Positions 1 through 9,301 of a DNA stretch of 64,000 bases are shown here, piece by piece (position 1 is the stretch's first letter; each line of letters starts with the position of its first letter). The stretch comes from Dyadobacter psychrophilus (lineage in GTDB: Bacteria; Bacteroidota; Bacteroidia; Cytophagales; Spirosomataceae): NCBI RefSeq assembly GCF_900167945.1, contig NZ_FUZA01000006.1, positions 350,313 to 414,312 of the forward strand, read 5' to 3'. Position numbers and translations under genes: made by a program. Under the pieces are notes generated by a model. That model was not told the origin of the DNA. It saw only the letters and a program-made list of their open reading frames with translations, and did not search any database.

Positions 1-267
1 GGACCTGAATTTTTAACAGGAAGCACTAGAATGAAGTCCGGAACCGCTCAGAAATTGGTCCTCAATATGATTTCAACGGCTGTAATGATCCGTTTGGGCA
101 AAGTGAAGGGCAATAAAATGATCGATATGCAGCTTACCAATGAAAAACTGGTCAATCGGGCACAGCAAATGATTATCGACGAACTGAATGTGGATGCTGC
201 CGAGGCTGAAAAATTGCTGAATCAATACGGAAGCGTTCGCGGCGCAATTGAATCTGTACAGAAATAA
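1..267 (+). CDS. murQ: N-acetylmuramic acid 6-phosphate etherase, C-terminal part (cut by window edge)
   Basis: The frame is open from base 1 and encodes the last 88 residues of a MurQ-type etherase, which converts MurNAc 6-phosphate to GlcNAc 6-phosphate and D-lactate in cytoplasmic peptidoglycan recycling. The visible part begins with the family signature GPEFLTGSTRMKSGTAQK, followed by the conserved helix LVLNMISTAVMIRLGKV and the TNEKL motif. It ends in the small helical C-terminal domain. The family is usually 270-300 residues, so about two thirds lies upstream of the window. The next gene converges from the other strand with only 3 bp between the stop codons. Identification is by motif; the start and upstream neighbours cannot be seen. 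Confidence 0.93.
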   Translation, partial: GPEFLTGSTRMKSGTAQKLVLNMISTAVMIRLGKVKGNKMIDMQLTNEKLVNRAQQMIIDELNVDAAEAEKLLNQYGSVRGAIESVQK

Positions 268-270
268 AGG

Positions 271-1281
271 CTAGATTTTCAAAACAATTTTCCCGAACTG
301 CTGGCCCGAATCCATTAAGCGTAATGCTTTTTCGGCTTCGTCCAATGGGAAAACTGTGTCAATGATGGGCATAATCTCTTTTTCCTCAACAAATTTGATC
401 ATTTCCTGAAACTCAGCTTCGGTCCCCATCGTGGTTCCGATAATGTTGAGCTGTTTGAAGAATACTTTGGCCGGGACAATGTCGGTAATGTTGCCGGTTC
501 CGCCGCCGTAAAAGCAAATTCTGGCACCAGGAGCTGCAATGTCAATCAATCTTGCAAAACCTGCGCCGCCAGCGCTATCAATGATGACATTGAAATAACC
601 CAGCTTCGGTCCTCTTGCCTTAACAAGCAGATCGCGATACCAGGTTGGGATTTTATAATTGATGCCTCCCTTAGCACCCATTTCAATGGCTTTTTGGATT
701 TTCTGATCGGAACCGGAAGTTACCCACACTTCCGCACCGGCCGCAATAGCAAATTGAATTGCAAACAAAGCGACGCCTCCGCCCGCACCCGTCACCAAAA
801 CCTTATCTCCCGGCTGCCATTTTGCTCGCGTATGCAATGCGCGCCAAGCGGTTAATGCGCCAAGAGGCAATGTAGCGGCCTGTTCAAATGATAGATAGGC
901 AGGTTTTTGAACCAGATAACGGGCTTCTACTTTGACATATTCAGCAAAAGTCCCGTTATCCGGCAAACCTAATATTTTGTGTTCATCCCCGTAAAAAGCA
1001 GGATTATCGCCCCAGTTTTGCGAAGGATTAATGATCACTTCCTTGCCGAGCCATTCAGCATCCACACCTTCTCCCACTTCACTTACTGTTCCTGCTCCGT
1101 CGGATCCGGGAATAACGGGCGTCGTGATTTTCGGATAAAGGCCCTTTTGAATCCAAACGTCGCGGTGATTTAATGAAGCTGCTTTCAGTTGAACAACCAC
1201 TTCATCGGGTCCGGCCTGTGGTTGTTCAACTTCTTCTATAACCAGGGGCTCGTGAAGATTTTTAATGACAGCAGCTTTCAT
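271..1281 (-). CDS. Zinc-independent medium-chain dehydrogenase/reductase (quinone oxidoreductase-like)
   Basis: This 336-residue protein has the MDR layout: an N-terminal GroES-like catalytic domain (residues 1-125, with the SLNHRD and PGSDGAGTV motifs) and a Rossmann NAD(P)H-binding domain with TGAGGGV at 164-170. At the usual catalytic zinc position there is Asn-His-Arg-Asp instead of Cys, and the lobe that normally carries four structural-zinc cysteines (about 85-110) contains none. It should therefore act as a zinc-free enoyl/quinone reductase rather than an alcohol dehydrogenase. The substrate cannot be read from sequence. The upstream neighbour on the same strand is the NIPSNAP gene 11 bp away, so the two may be cotranscribed. 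Confidence 0.85.
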   Translation of the reverse strand: MKAAVIKNLHEPLVIEEVEQPQAGPDEVVVQLKAASLNHRDVWIQKGLYPKITTPVIPGSDGAGTVSEVGEGVDAEWLGKEVIINPSQNWGDNPAFYGDEHKILGLPDNGTFAEYVKVEARYLVQKPAYLSFEQAATLPLGALTAWRALHTRAKWQPGDKVLVTGAGGGVALFAIQFAIAAGAEVWVTSGSDQKIQKAIEMGAKGGINYKIPTWYRDLLVKARGPKLGYFNVIIDSAGGAGFARLIDIAAPGARICFYGGGTGNITDIVPAKVFFKQLNIIGTTMGTEAEFQEMIKFVEEKEIMPIIDTVFPLDEAEKALRLMDSGQQFGKIVLKI

Positions 1282-1292
1282 TCAATTCGGGA

Positions 1293-2078
1293 TTAGATAT
1301 CTGAGTAGTCGGTTGGAGTCAAGAAGAAGCTTGTATTTTTTGATACATTATTCTGATACTCCGGGTTCACTTTCAATTTATTCCATTCCGCATCTGCGCT
1401 GAATGCTTTCCAATGTTCGTCGCGGGACGCTTTATTGTCGAAAGTGGTCATGTACATTAAGTTAGGCTGATGGCTGCCCGCAATCACTTCTGCATAGAAC
1501 ACTGCATTGAAGCCCAATCTTTCAAAAAGAGGAACCTCTCCGCCGTCATTGAACATCTTCACTTTATTTTGATAAATTTTTTCCGTGTGACCTTCGTAAC
1601 TGCGCAACTCATAAACGCGGTCTGCTTTTGGTCCTGTTAATCCTGGCTTCTTGTGCATCGGCATGCCCGTAAATGCTTGCAAAACAATGGTTTCGTAGCG
1701 CGCATAAGGAGGATTTTTGTATTCGGCATCAATGTAATCTTTGCCCGCGGAAGCATATGCCGCGTCTTTTGCAAGTGTTTTGGGCATATCCAGCAATTGT
1801 TCCAGTGATTTCAATGGTGTGAAAACGTAAATCAGTTTTCCGGCCATTGTATCTGATGCAACAGGTTTGAAAACACCAACATTCTTGATCCCTGCGCGAT
1901 GCATGGCCGGAATGTAGGCGTCTTTTAGGTAAGCTTCAATTCTCGCTTGCTGATCCGGGTTTTTTAATTGATAGATCTTGATTTCGTAAAATTCTCTTTT
2001 CGGGGGAGCTGCAACGGCTGCAAATGCAACAGCCATAAATACGAGTAGTAAGGTTTGGAATTTGGAACGGTGGTTCAT
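1293..2078 (-). CDS. Secreted NIPSNAP-domain protein
   Basis: The protein has 261 residues. A signal peptide (positive MNHRSK, then a hydrophobic stretch to about residue 24 ending AAVAAP) predicts export to the periplasm or surface. Two ferredoxin-like NIPSNAP units follow: residues 30-125 (FYEIKIYQLKN) and about 150-255 (VYELRSYEGHTEKI). NIPSNAP proteins have no settled biochemical role; in Bacteroidota they often lie near sugar-oxidation genes. The gene ends 11 bp before the MDR gene on the same strand, so a two-gene operon is likely. Domain assignment is firm; function is not. Confidence 0.85.
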   Translation of the reverse strand: MNHRSKFQTLLLVFMAVAFAAVAAPPKREFYEIKIYQLKNPDQQARIEAYLKDAYIPAMHRAGIKNVGVFKPVASDTMAGKLIYVFTPLKSLEQLLDMPKTLAKDAAYASAGKDYIDAEYKNPPYARYETIVLQAFTGMPMHKKPGLTGPKADRVYELRSYEGHTEKIYQNKVKMFNDGGEVPLFERLGFNAVFYAEVIAGSHQPNLMYMTTFDNKASRDEHWKAFSADAEWNKLKVNPEYQNNVSKNTSFFLTPTDYSDI

Positions 2079-2188
2079 GAAAACTTATAAAAATTAAAAT
2101 GGTGATTATTGTGGTTAAAAAAGACGACAAATCCTTTGCTCTACCCTAAATCGCCATTATAAGATTTAATTTTCCCTGAAAGGCCGTA

Positions 2189-3220
2189 TCAGAATTTAGG
2201 ACAAGACAATTGTTTTTTGCTGCTCTTGCTGCGTCTCGGCTTGGATTCGATGGGATCAAAAATGTAGGATAACGATATTTCGTGCGCCCCGCCGCTGCTG
2301 GCACCGAGCGTTGATATCGTCAAGTCGTAGCTGTAACCAATTGAAAATTTATCCTGGCGATAACCAGCGAGGAAAATGAGCGCTTCGTGGTTATTGATGT
2401 TCTGTTCGTATTTTTTGAAAGGAATGCCCCGATACCAAACTCCCAAAACCAATGGTTCAATGGTTGCATACAAACCCGCATCAAACTGGTCGTATTTGCC
2501 TTGCTTTTTGTACATAATTGCAGGAGAAATCGTCTTTTCCTTATCAATTTCATCTCCCAAGAATGTATAACCTGCAAAAGGAATCCTTAATCCAGCCTGA
2601 AAACTGGTCTTAACCGGCAACCTTGCTTCCGAAACCGAAGAAAATGCCTGGTTAGGACGATTTAGATGATGTGCCGAAATTCCCGCCCAATACCAGTCAG
2701 AATAAAGCATTAAGCCAGATCCAAAATCCGCATAGTTTACATTCGGCCCGCCTTGCGCAAATGGATCCTCCGAAGGCTGTCCGGTAAGTCCACCATTATT
2801 ATATTGATCACCAAATGTCAGTCCGAAATAATCCAGTTTCCGGGAAGCAAACCCACCCTGGATTCCGAGGCGGAGCGATGTCACTTCATTTAACCGGATC
2901 TGGTAAGAATACTGAAGTGCTACATCCGTTGATTTCAGGTTACCGAGGCCCTGGCTGTCCATGGTTACCAAAACACCAAGCCCGCTATTATAATTGGGCA
3001 GAAAAATATCGGCACCCACGGAAGTTGTTACAAAGTTCGCTGACAATGATGGCCACTGATTTCTGTAATTGATCGTAGCACGCGGTGCAAGCGCTCCACC
3101 GGCAAGTGCCGGATTCAGATACAGGGGATTCGCATAAAATTGCGAAAACTGCGGGTCCTGGCTCCAACCTTTCAGGCAAAGCAGTGTCAGTACAAAAAGG
3201 AGAAGTAAACGCTTTATCAT
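2189..3220 (-). CDS. PorP/SprF family type IX secretion outer-membrane protein
   Basis: The 343-residue protein starts with a signal peptide ending in WSQ, followed directly by the family signature QDPQFSQFYANPLYLNPALAGG. The rest is a predicted beta-barrel of alternating strands, typical of PorP/SprF. SprF-type members are thought to help attach or export particular large T9SS type B cargo proteins such as SprB. The divergent gene beginning 224 bp away encodes exactly such a cargo, which supports an SprF-like partner role. The C-terminal tail is Lys/Ser-rich and ends in SCPKF. Many paralogues exist per genome, so no gene symbol is given. Confidence 0.9.
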   Translation of the reverse strand: MIKRLLLLFVLTLLCLKGWSQDPQFSQFYANPLYLNPALAGGALAPRATINYRNQWPSLSANFVTTSVGADIFLPNYNSGLGVLVTMDSQGLGNLKSTDVALQYSYQIRLNEVTSLRLGIQGGFASRKLDYFGLTFGDQYNNGGLTGQPSEDPFAQGGPNVNYADFGSGLMLYSDWYWAGISAHHLNRPNQAFSSVSEARLPVKTSFQAGLRIPFAGYTFLGDEIDKEKTISPAIMYKKQGKYDQFDAGLYATIEPLVLGVWYRGIPFKKYEQNINNHEALIFLAGYRQDKFSIGYSYDLTISTLGASSGGAHEISLSYIFDPIESKPRRSKSSKKQLSCPKF

Positions 3221-3444
3221 AAATATTTCTTATTGCCGCACGTTAATGAGCGGAGGGAAAACAAGCTCAAAAAAAATACAAAATTAAATTCACAAAATAT
3301 CATCAAATTGCGTATTAATATTCAAATTAGAGTGGTTTTTACGACATTACCGCACAAAATTTTAACATTTTATTTTCGTTAGTATTGTCAGGTAATCCGA
3401 ATATTAATTGTGGTGGCGTGGGGTGTTTGAACTAGTAACGAAAC

Positions 3445-6318
3445 ATGGGGCGATTTTATAATAAGTACCAACAAATATTTTATTCAACATTCTTTCTCAT
3501 ACTGCTGACCACAGTGTTTGCAAACGCGCAGGACTTTAAAGTCGAAGGGCAGTGTATGCAGAACCCGGATTGCGAAGCCGATTCAACAACATTCAGTGAT
3601 ACGCTAAGTACGGCTATTGCGTGGCAATGGAGTTTTGGAGAAGGCGGCGCGACGGATAACCGGCGAATTGCGCAGCATTCCTACCTCGCACCCGGGCAGT
3701 ATAATGTAACATTGACTCGTACGATCAGAGGCGGGACAACGCAAACGGTTTCAAAAGTTGTTCAGATTGGCGAGTTACCGCCCGCATTTCAGGAATGGAA
3801 AACGGATACGACGATTTGTCCTGGCGATACGTTAATCCTGGATCCTTATCCCCAAGGTGCACCGGATGGGGCACGATATGTCTGGTATCCCAAAGGCGAC
3901 ACGACGCAAACCTTAAATGTTGATAGCTCAGGCTGTTACTCCGTAGAAGTGATCTTGCCTAATGGTTGTAAAATCCAGGATCGGATCAATGTGAAGATCT
4001 GTATGGAACCTTCCAATCAGGAAGGAGCTAAGTGGTTTTTCGGTGGAAATGCAGGACTTGATTTCTCAAATAATCCGCCCACGCCGATTACCGACGGCAA
4101 GCTGAATACGCCCGAAGGAACCTCATCCATAGCCAATTCCAAAGGTCAATTACTGTTTTATTCTGATGGAATAACAGTCTGGAACAAGAACGGGGACGTC
4201 ATGCCCTGTTTCGAGCAGCCCAATTGCCCGCCGCTAAAAGGAAGCCCGAATTCCACCCAATCCGTCCTTATTGTCCCGCAGCCCACTTGTAAGGGTTGTG
4301 AATATTTGTTCAATGTGTTTACAACTTCGGATATCAATGGTGAAAAGCTGTTAACCAAAAGCGTTGTGGACATGCGCCGGAACAATGGCCTGGGTGCGAT
4401 CATTGAAACAAACACAGTATTACAACAACCTACAACCGAACGTATAGTGTCTGCACGTAATGACCGCGACAGCACTTATTGGGTTATTTCTCACGATTAC
4501 GGAACGAACAAATTTCGCATTTTCCACGCTACAACCGGCGGTTTAATAGAAAGCAGCGCTCCTGAGCTCGGTATGAAGCATGATAGCCTGGGAAAAGCAG
4601 AAGGTTATATGAAATTTTCCTCGCCTGACAGCGCCACAGGGCAGCGCAGACTGGCGGTGATTATCCCCGGCCCACCAAAAAATTATGTTGAATTATTCAG
4701 TTTCAATGATTCAACAGGCACATTAACCTATGATAAAACCGTAGATCTGGGAGCCGCGCCGCCCACAGCTTATGGAATTGAGTTTTCGCCCAGCGGGGAG
4801 AAAATGTATATTTCATTCTCCGGCGAAAACGGCACCAGTTCTTATTTAAAACAGTACGATCTCACATTACCCGACAGCTTGCTGACAGAAACGGCGATAA
4901 CCATTGACAGTTCTGCCAACCGAAAATTCGGTGCTTTGCAATTTGGCCCTGATGGAAGGATTTATATGGCGATTGAGGGCAGTGAATATCTCGCCGTTAT
5001 CGGTGAGCCGGAAGGGAATTCTCTTACGGGCGTTGAGTATGAGCGTGATGCCGTAAGTTTGGGTGGTAAAAAAAGTCAGTTAGGTTTGCCAAATATGGTG
5101 CAGGATTTCACGCAGGAATCGTCCGGTCCTGGATTTGAAGCAAGCGGTTTTTGTACCAATGAACCCACAACCTTTGAAGCAAGCCCGATTTGCGACCCGA
5201 TCGAAGATACTTACCAGTGGGATTTCCTGGGTGATGGAAGCTTTACAGCCCCTTCCAAAGAGCAAAAAGCAACCTATACTTATACAAAACCAGGCACTTA
5301 TATGGTGCGTATGCGCGCGACCAATAAATGTAAAGACACCACCATTGTGCAGGAAGTCGTTATTTTCGAAACACCTCCTCCGATTAATCTGGGTGCTGAC
5401 AAAGACACTTGCGGCGCTTTTGTTCCTTTGGATATGGGCGTTCAGGCAGAGGTGTACGCCTGGATTCACCGTGGCAGGGTGGTTGGCCGCCAGAAAACAT
5501 ATAATGCGGTTGCGACTGGCCGTTACATTGCTGTTGCCTTCAACGGTCCGCAAGGAGAATGTTTTTCTGCCGACACCATTGAAATTACATTACGACGCCC
5601 GCCAGCATTTTCGATCGGGCCTGACACGACGTTATGCCGCGACAGTTCTATAGTATTAACTGTTCAAAGTGACCGCTGGATTGAATACAATTGGAGCACC
5701 GGCGAAGACACAAAAGAAATCACTGTTGGTGAGGCCGGTTCTTACTTTGTGATTGTGAAAGACCGTAATGATTGCTACAACTCAGACACCATTCAGGTTG
5801 GCGAGCGGCCTTCACCGATCCTGAATCTATTGCCTGAATATGCGATTTGCATTCCAGATGGTCAATCGGTTATTCTGGATGCGAATGGACAAGGCGTGCA
5901 GTCCTACGAATGGCCACATTCCGGCGACACGACGCGTACGGTGACTGTTGGTGCTGAGGGAAGTTACACGGTGATCGCTGTGAATAAAGAGGGCTGTGTG
6001 GCGCAGCAAACGACCGAAGTTGTAGACCGGTGCGAGCCCAGGTTCTTTATTCCAGATGCATTTACACCGGACGGCGAGGGCCACAACGAAATTCTGGAAA
6101 TTTTCGGGGCATATTATACCAATTTTTCAATTCGCATCTATAACCGCTGGGGTGAGGTAATTTATGCTTCTACAAACATTGAAGACCGCTGGGACGGGAC
6201 ATACAAAGGCCTGAAAGTGCAGCCCGGAGCCTATCCTTATGTGATCTCTTACGAGGCGCTTTACTATCCCGAACGCGCACCAAATGTGAAGCGTGGTTCG
6301 GTAATGATCATCCGGTAA
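3445..6318 (+). CDS. PKD-domain surface protein with T9SS type B (gliding-associated) C-terminal sorting domain
   Basis: This 957-residue protein has a signal peptide (1-28, ending ANAQ), a PKD-like domain (about 30-108, with GQYNVTLTR) and an Ig-like segment with paired cysteines (about 115-187). A long region (190-560) opens with KWFFGGNAGLDF and LLFYSDGITVWNK, a module common in Bacteroidota surface proteins and probably propeller-like. A second PKD domain (570-665), further Ig-like repeats with DTTLCRDSS, and a type B sorting domain (about 870-957: FIPDAFTPDGEGHNE, IRIYNRWGEVIY, WDGTYKG) follow. The C-terminal domain directs export through the type IX system and anchoring at the cell surface. 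It is divergent from the SprF-like gene. The ligand and role are unknown; adhesion or gliding is an inference. Confidence 0.9.
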   Translation: MGRFYNKYQQIFYSTFFLILLTTVFANAQDFKVEGQCMQNPDCEADSTTFSDTLSTAIAWQWSFGEGGATDNRRIAQHSYLAPGQYNVTLTRTIRGGTTQTVSKVVQIGELPPAFQEWKTDTTICPGDTLILDPYPQGAPDGARYVWYPKGDTTQTLNVDSSGCYSVEVILPNGCKIQDRINVKICMEPSNQEGAKWFFGGNAGLDFSNNPPTPITDGKLNTPEGTSSIANSKGQLLFYSDGITVWNKNGDVMPCFEQPNCPPLKGSPNSTQSVLIVPQPTCKGCEYLFNVFTTSDINGEKLLTKSVVDMRRNNGLGAIIETNTVLQQPTTERIVSARNDRDSTYWVISHDYGTNKFRIFHATTGGLIESSAPELGMKHDSLGKAEGYMKFSSPDSATGQRRLAVIIPGPPKNYVELFSFNDSTGTLTYDKTVDLGAAPPTAYGIEFSPSGEKMYISFSGENGTSSYLKQYDLTLPDSLLTETAITIDSSANRKFGALQFGPDGRIYMAIEGSEYLAVIGEPEGNSLTGVEYERDAVSLGGKKSQLGLPNMVQDFTQESSGPGFEASGFCTNEPTTFEASPICDPIEDTYQWDFLGDGSFTAPSKEQKATYTYTKPGTYMVRMRATNKCKDTTIVQEVVIFETPPPINLGADKDTCGAFVPLDMGVQAEVYAWIHRGRVVGRQKTYNAVATGRYIAVAFNGPQGECFSADTIEITLRRPPAFSIGPDTTLCRDSSIVLTVQSDRWIEYNWSTGEDTKEITVGEAGSYFVIVKDRNDCYNSDTIQVGERPSPILNLLPEYAICIPDGQSVILDANGQGVQSYEWPHSGDTTRTVTVGAEGSYTVIAVNKEGCVAQQTTEVVDRCEPRFFIPDAFTPDGEGHNEILEIFGAYYTNFSIRIYNRWGEVIYASTNIEDRWDGTYKGLKVQPGAYPYVISYEALYYPERAPNVKRGSVMIIR

Positions 6319-6375
6319 GCTTCTTTTTGCAGATTAAAACGAGTATTTTTGGTTAAGTTTATTTAGCCGATTATT

Positions 6376-7401
6376 ATGCGTCAGGATTATTTGTCCGGAG
6401 ATAAAGAAAATCTTTCCAATACTGAAAAAGAAATTGAGCGCGCATTGCGACCGCTTACTTTTGATGACTTTACGGGTCAGGACAAAATTCTGGAAAACCT
6501 TAAAATTTTTGTGCAGGCCGCGCGCCAGCGTGGCGATGCGCTCGATCACGTCTTGTTGCACGGCCCCCCGGGATTGGGAAAAACGACTTTATCCAATATT
6601 GTGGCCAATGAGCTGGGCGCAGGAATAAAGATCACTTCCGGCCCTGTTTTAGACAAGCCCAGCGATCTTGCGGGTCTGCTAACCAACTTGCAGGAACACG
6701 ACGTGTTGTTCATTGATGAAATCCACCGTTTAAATCCCATTGTTGAGGAATATCTGTATTCAGCGATGGAAGATTACAAAATCGACATTATGCTCGATAG
6801 TGGCCCCAATGCACGCAGCATTCAGATTGGATTGAATCCTTTTACATTAATCGGTGCCACAACGCGCGCGGGCATGCTTACGTCGCCTTTGCGTGCACGA
6901 TTTGGTATTAATGCACGCCTGGAATATTACGACGCCCAATTATTATCCACAATCTTAAAACGCTCCGCCGCTATTCTCGGCACTCCGCTGGAAGAAGACG
7001 CAGCATTCGAAATTGCCCGCCGCAGCCGCGGAACCCCTCGTATTGCAAACAATCTTTTGCGTCGCACGCGTGACTTCGCGCAGGTGAAGGGCAATGGTAA
7101 AGTTACTGTTGAAATAGCTGAAATTGCTTTGCTGGCATTGGATGTAGATCAGAACGGGCTTGATGAAATGGACAATCGTATATTGTCAACGATCATTCAA
7201 AAATTTAAAGGCGGGCCGGTCGGGCTTTCAACGATTGCAACGGCATGCGGAGAAGAGGCGGAAACGATTGAGGAGGTTTATGAGCCATTCCTGATTAAGG
7301 AAGGATATATGAAGCGGACTTCAAGAGGTCGTGAGGTTACGGAGAAGGCTTACAAGCACTTAGGGATCCTGCCAACGTATCGTTCAGGAGAGCTTTTTTA
7401 A
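6376..7401 (+). CDS. ruvB: Holliday junction branch-migration helicase RuvB
   Basis: The 341-residue length is typical. The AAA+ core shows Walker A GPPGLGKT (63-70), Walker B DEIH (114-117) and sensor I GATTRAG (160-166). The C-terminal winged-helix domain contains GGPVGLSTIA and the final RGREVTEKAYKHLG. RuvB forms hexameric rings that, with RuvA, drive branch migration during recombination. A possible -7 element TATTTTTG at 6344-6351 lies 25 bp upstream of the ATG, but no TTG sits at the expected -33 distance. Neighbours are unrelated, so it is probably monocistronic. Confidence 0.97.
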   Translation: MRQDYLSGDKENLSNTEKEIERALRPLTFDDFTGQDKILENLKIFVQAARQRGDALDHVLLHGPPGLGKTTLSNIVANELGAGIKITSGPVLDKPSDLAGLLTNLQEHDVLFIDEIHRLNPIVEEYLYSAMEDYKIDIMLDSGPNARSIQIGLNPFTLIGATTRAGMLTSPLRARFGINARLEYYDAQLLSTILKRSAAILGTPLEEDAAFEIARRSRGTPRIANNLLRRTRDFAQVKGNGKVTVEIAEIALLALDVDQNGLDEMDNRILSTIIQKFKGGPVGLSTIATACGEEAETIEEVYEPFLIKEGYMKRTSRGREVTEKAYKHLGILPTYRSGELF

Positions 7402-7484
7402 GATTATACTCCACGAAGTTTTAAGAATTAATCGCGAATTAACTTTGAAAGTAGTATTTTTGCGGTAAATTACTAACCGCCTCT

Positions 7485-7910
7485 ATGATTGAAGTACTGG
7501 TTTCCGAAAAATTGGTTGTGAGAGTGCCCTGTGCTGTGATTGAACATAATGGAAAAGTACTGGCTGGACAACGTAGCGCTGCATTATCTTTCCCTTTGCA
7601 ATGGGAGTTTCCCGGTGGTAAGCAAGAGAAAGGCGAAACGGACGAAGAAACACTCAAGCGCGAAATAATAGAAGAGCTGAATGTTGAAATTGAGATAATA
7701 GACAAGCTCCCCGAAACATCAAAAGATCAGGGCTGGCGGGAAATTATTCTCGTTCCCTTCGTTTGCAAACTCAAAACACTCGACATTACATTAACCGAGC
7801 ACGAACAGATCCAATGGATGGACGCTTCGGAGTTGCCTTCTCTCGATTGGACAGAAGCCGATTTAAATGTGATCGAAAATTATTACAATTATTTAGCGAT
7901 TGAAAAGTAA
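7485..7910 (+). CDS. Nudix hydrolase, MutT-like (deoxy)nucleoside triphosphate pyrophosphohydrolase
   Basis: The protein has 141 residues and a complete Nudix box at 45-67 (Gly45, Glu51, Arg59-Glu60, Glu63-Glu64), in which Asn66 replaces the usual Gly. The N-terminal strand VVRVPCAVIEHNGKVLAGQR and the WEFPGGK lead-in resemble MutT and NudG, which remove 8-oxo-dGTP or modified CTP from the nucleotide pool. A -7-like TATTTTTG at 7455-7462 is 22 bp before the ATG. The last 18 bp overlap the 3' end of the convergent dihydroorotase gene. Substrate choice within the family is not resolved. Confidence 0.88.
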   Translation: MIEVLVSEKLVVRVPCAVIEHNGKVLAGQRSAALSFPLQWEFPGGKQEKGETDEETLKREIIEELNVEIEIIDKLPETSKDQGWREIILVPFVCKLKTLDITLTEHEQIQWMDASELPSLDWTEADLNVIENYYNYLAIEK

Positions 7911-9254
7911 TCGCTGCCCTTTCTGACTTTCGTTAAATTTCCCGTTTTCATAAACCAGGTTTCCCGACACGAATGTATGTGATACGCTGGACTGGAAATT
8001 AACTCCCTCAAACGGCGACCAGCCACATTTCGAATAAATATTCCCTGGTTCCACGGTTGTTTGCGCATTGGTGTCTACTAAAATCAAATCAGCCCAGTAA
8101 CCTTCGCGTATATAACCCCGGTTGCTGATTTGGAATAAGTCGGCCACAGCGTGGCTCATTTTTTCAACAATTCTTTCAATAGAAATTTTGCCAGCTTTAT
8201 TCAATTCCAGCATCACATTCAATGTATGTTGCACCAAAGGCAACCCCGAAGGTGCCTGCCAGTAACCCTGCGCTTTTTCTTCAATCGTGTGCGGCGCGTG
8301 ATCCGTTGCAATGACATCAATGCGGTTGTCCAGCACAGCCTGCAAAATCGCCTCCTTATGGTGTGGCGCTTTGATTGCAGGATTGCATTTGATTTTATTC
8401 CCAAGTGTGTGATAATCTTCTGCATCAAACCACAAGTGATGCACACAAGCTTCGGCGGTCACTAACTTGGGTTGGCCATCACTTAATAAAATCTGTCCGT
8501 TGGTCCTGATTCCAGGCTCGAAAAGTACAACCTCATCGCCCGTTGAAATGTGGAGAATATGCAGTCTGGTGCCATGCTTATGTGCAAGCGAGCTCGCAAA
8601 TGTGGACGATTTCAGACATGCCTCTTCGTTCCTGATCAATGCGTGAATATTGTAGGGAACATTCTCACCATATTTTTCCTTGAAATGCTCCATCCGCTGC
8701 CGAACTGTAGGCTCGTCCTCGCAGTGCGTGGCGATAATGCAAGGTGCGTTTGCAAATATTTTTTCCAAAACCTCCGGTGCATCCACGAGCATATTGCCCG
8801 TTGAGGAGCCCATGAAAATTTTGATCCCGCAAACTTTTGCCGGATTTGTCTTCATTACTTCCTCGTAATTGTCATTGGAAGCACCCATGAAGAAGGAATA
8901 GTTGGCCAATGAGGTCTCAGCACCAATCTTGTATTTATCTGCAAGTAATTCCTGCGTAAGCGTGTTAGGAACCGTATTTGGCATTTCCATGAACGACGTT
9001 ACACCTCCTGCAACCGCAGCTTTGGCCTCCGTATAAATGTTCGCCTTATGGGTCAACCCCGGCTCACGAAAATGCACCTGGTCATCAATGACACCCGGCA
9101 TCAGATACTGCCCTTTTGCATCAATAACACGGTCTGTCGCGACATGCTGTAAATCTTTTCCGATCCGTTGAATGTGACCATTTTCAATTATTACGTCAAA
9201 CTCATTGATCTCATTCTCATTTACTACTTGTGCATTTACGATCAGCGTGGTCAT
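7893..9254 (-). CDS. pyrC: Dihydroorotase-type cyclic amidohydrolase with a QxH variant metal motif
   Basis: The chosen start gives 453 residues beginning MTTLIVNAQVV, where the amidohydrolase beta-domain begins; an in-frame ATG 36 bp further upstream only adds a poorly conserved leader. Metal-site residues are visible: Lys145 (GIKIFM, the probable carboxylated lysine), His177 (ATHCED), His235 (LHILH) and Asp318 (ATDHAPH). The first metal motif reads DDQVHFREPG, so Gln59 replaces the first His of HxH. From memory, other Bacteroidota dihydroorotase-family proteins carry the same change. The reaction would be the reversible cyclisation of carbamoyl aspartate in pyrimidine synthesis. No other pyr gene is nearby, so hydantoinase or allantoinase activity cannot be excluded. 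Confidence 0.82.
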   Translation of the reverse strand: MTTLIVNAQVVNENEINEFDVIIENGHIQRIGKDLQHVATDRVIDAKGQYLMPGVIDDQVHFREPGLTHKANIYTEAKAAVAGGVTSFMEMPNTVPNTLTQELLADKYKIGAETSLANYSFFMGASNDNYEEVMKTNPAKVCGIKIFMGSSTGNMLVDAPEVLEKIFANAPCIIATHCEDEPTVRQRMEHFKEKYGENVPYNIHALIRNEEACLKSSTFASSLAHKHGTRLHILHISTGDEVVLFEPGIRTNGQILLSDGQPKLVTAEACVHHLWFDAEDYHTLGNKIKCNPAIKAPHHKEAILQAVLDNRIDVIATDHAPHTIEEKAQGYWQAPSGLPLVQHTLNVMLELNKAGKISIERIVEKMSHAVADLFQISNRGYIREGYWADLILVDTNAQTTVEPGNIYSKCGWSPFEGVNFQSSVSHTFVSGNLVYENGKFNESQKGQRLLFNR

Positions 9255-9301
9255 TCGGGGTAAATTTTGATGTGATGCAAAGTTATTCAAAACCAGTAAA
9301 A

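Noticed and set aside
5080..5653. Open frames of 157 and 172 residues inside the T9SS cargo gene
   Set aside because: Both overlap the conserved PKD/Ig region in other frames and lack family features.
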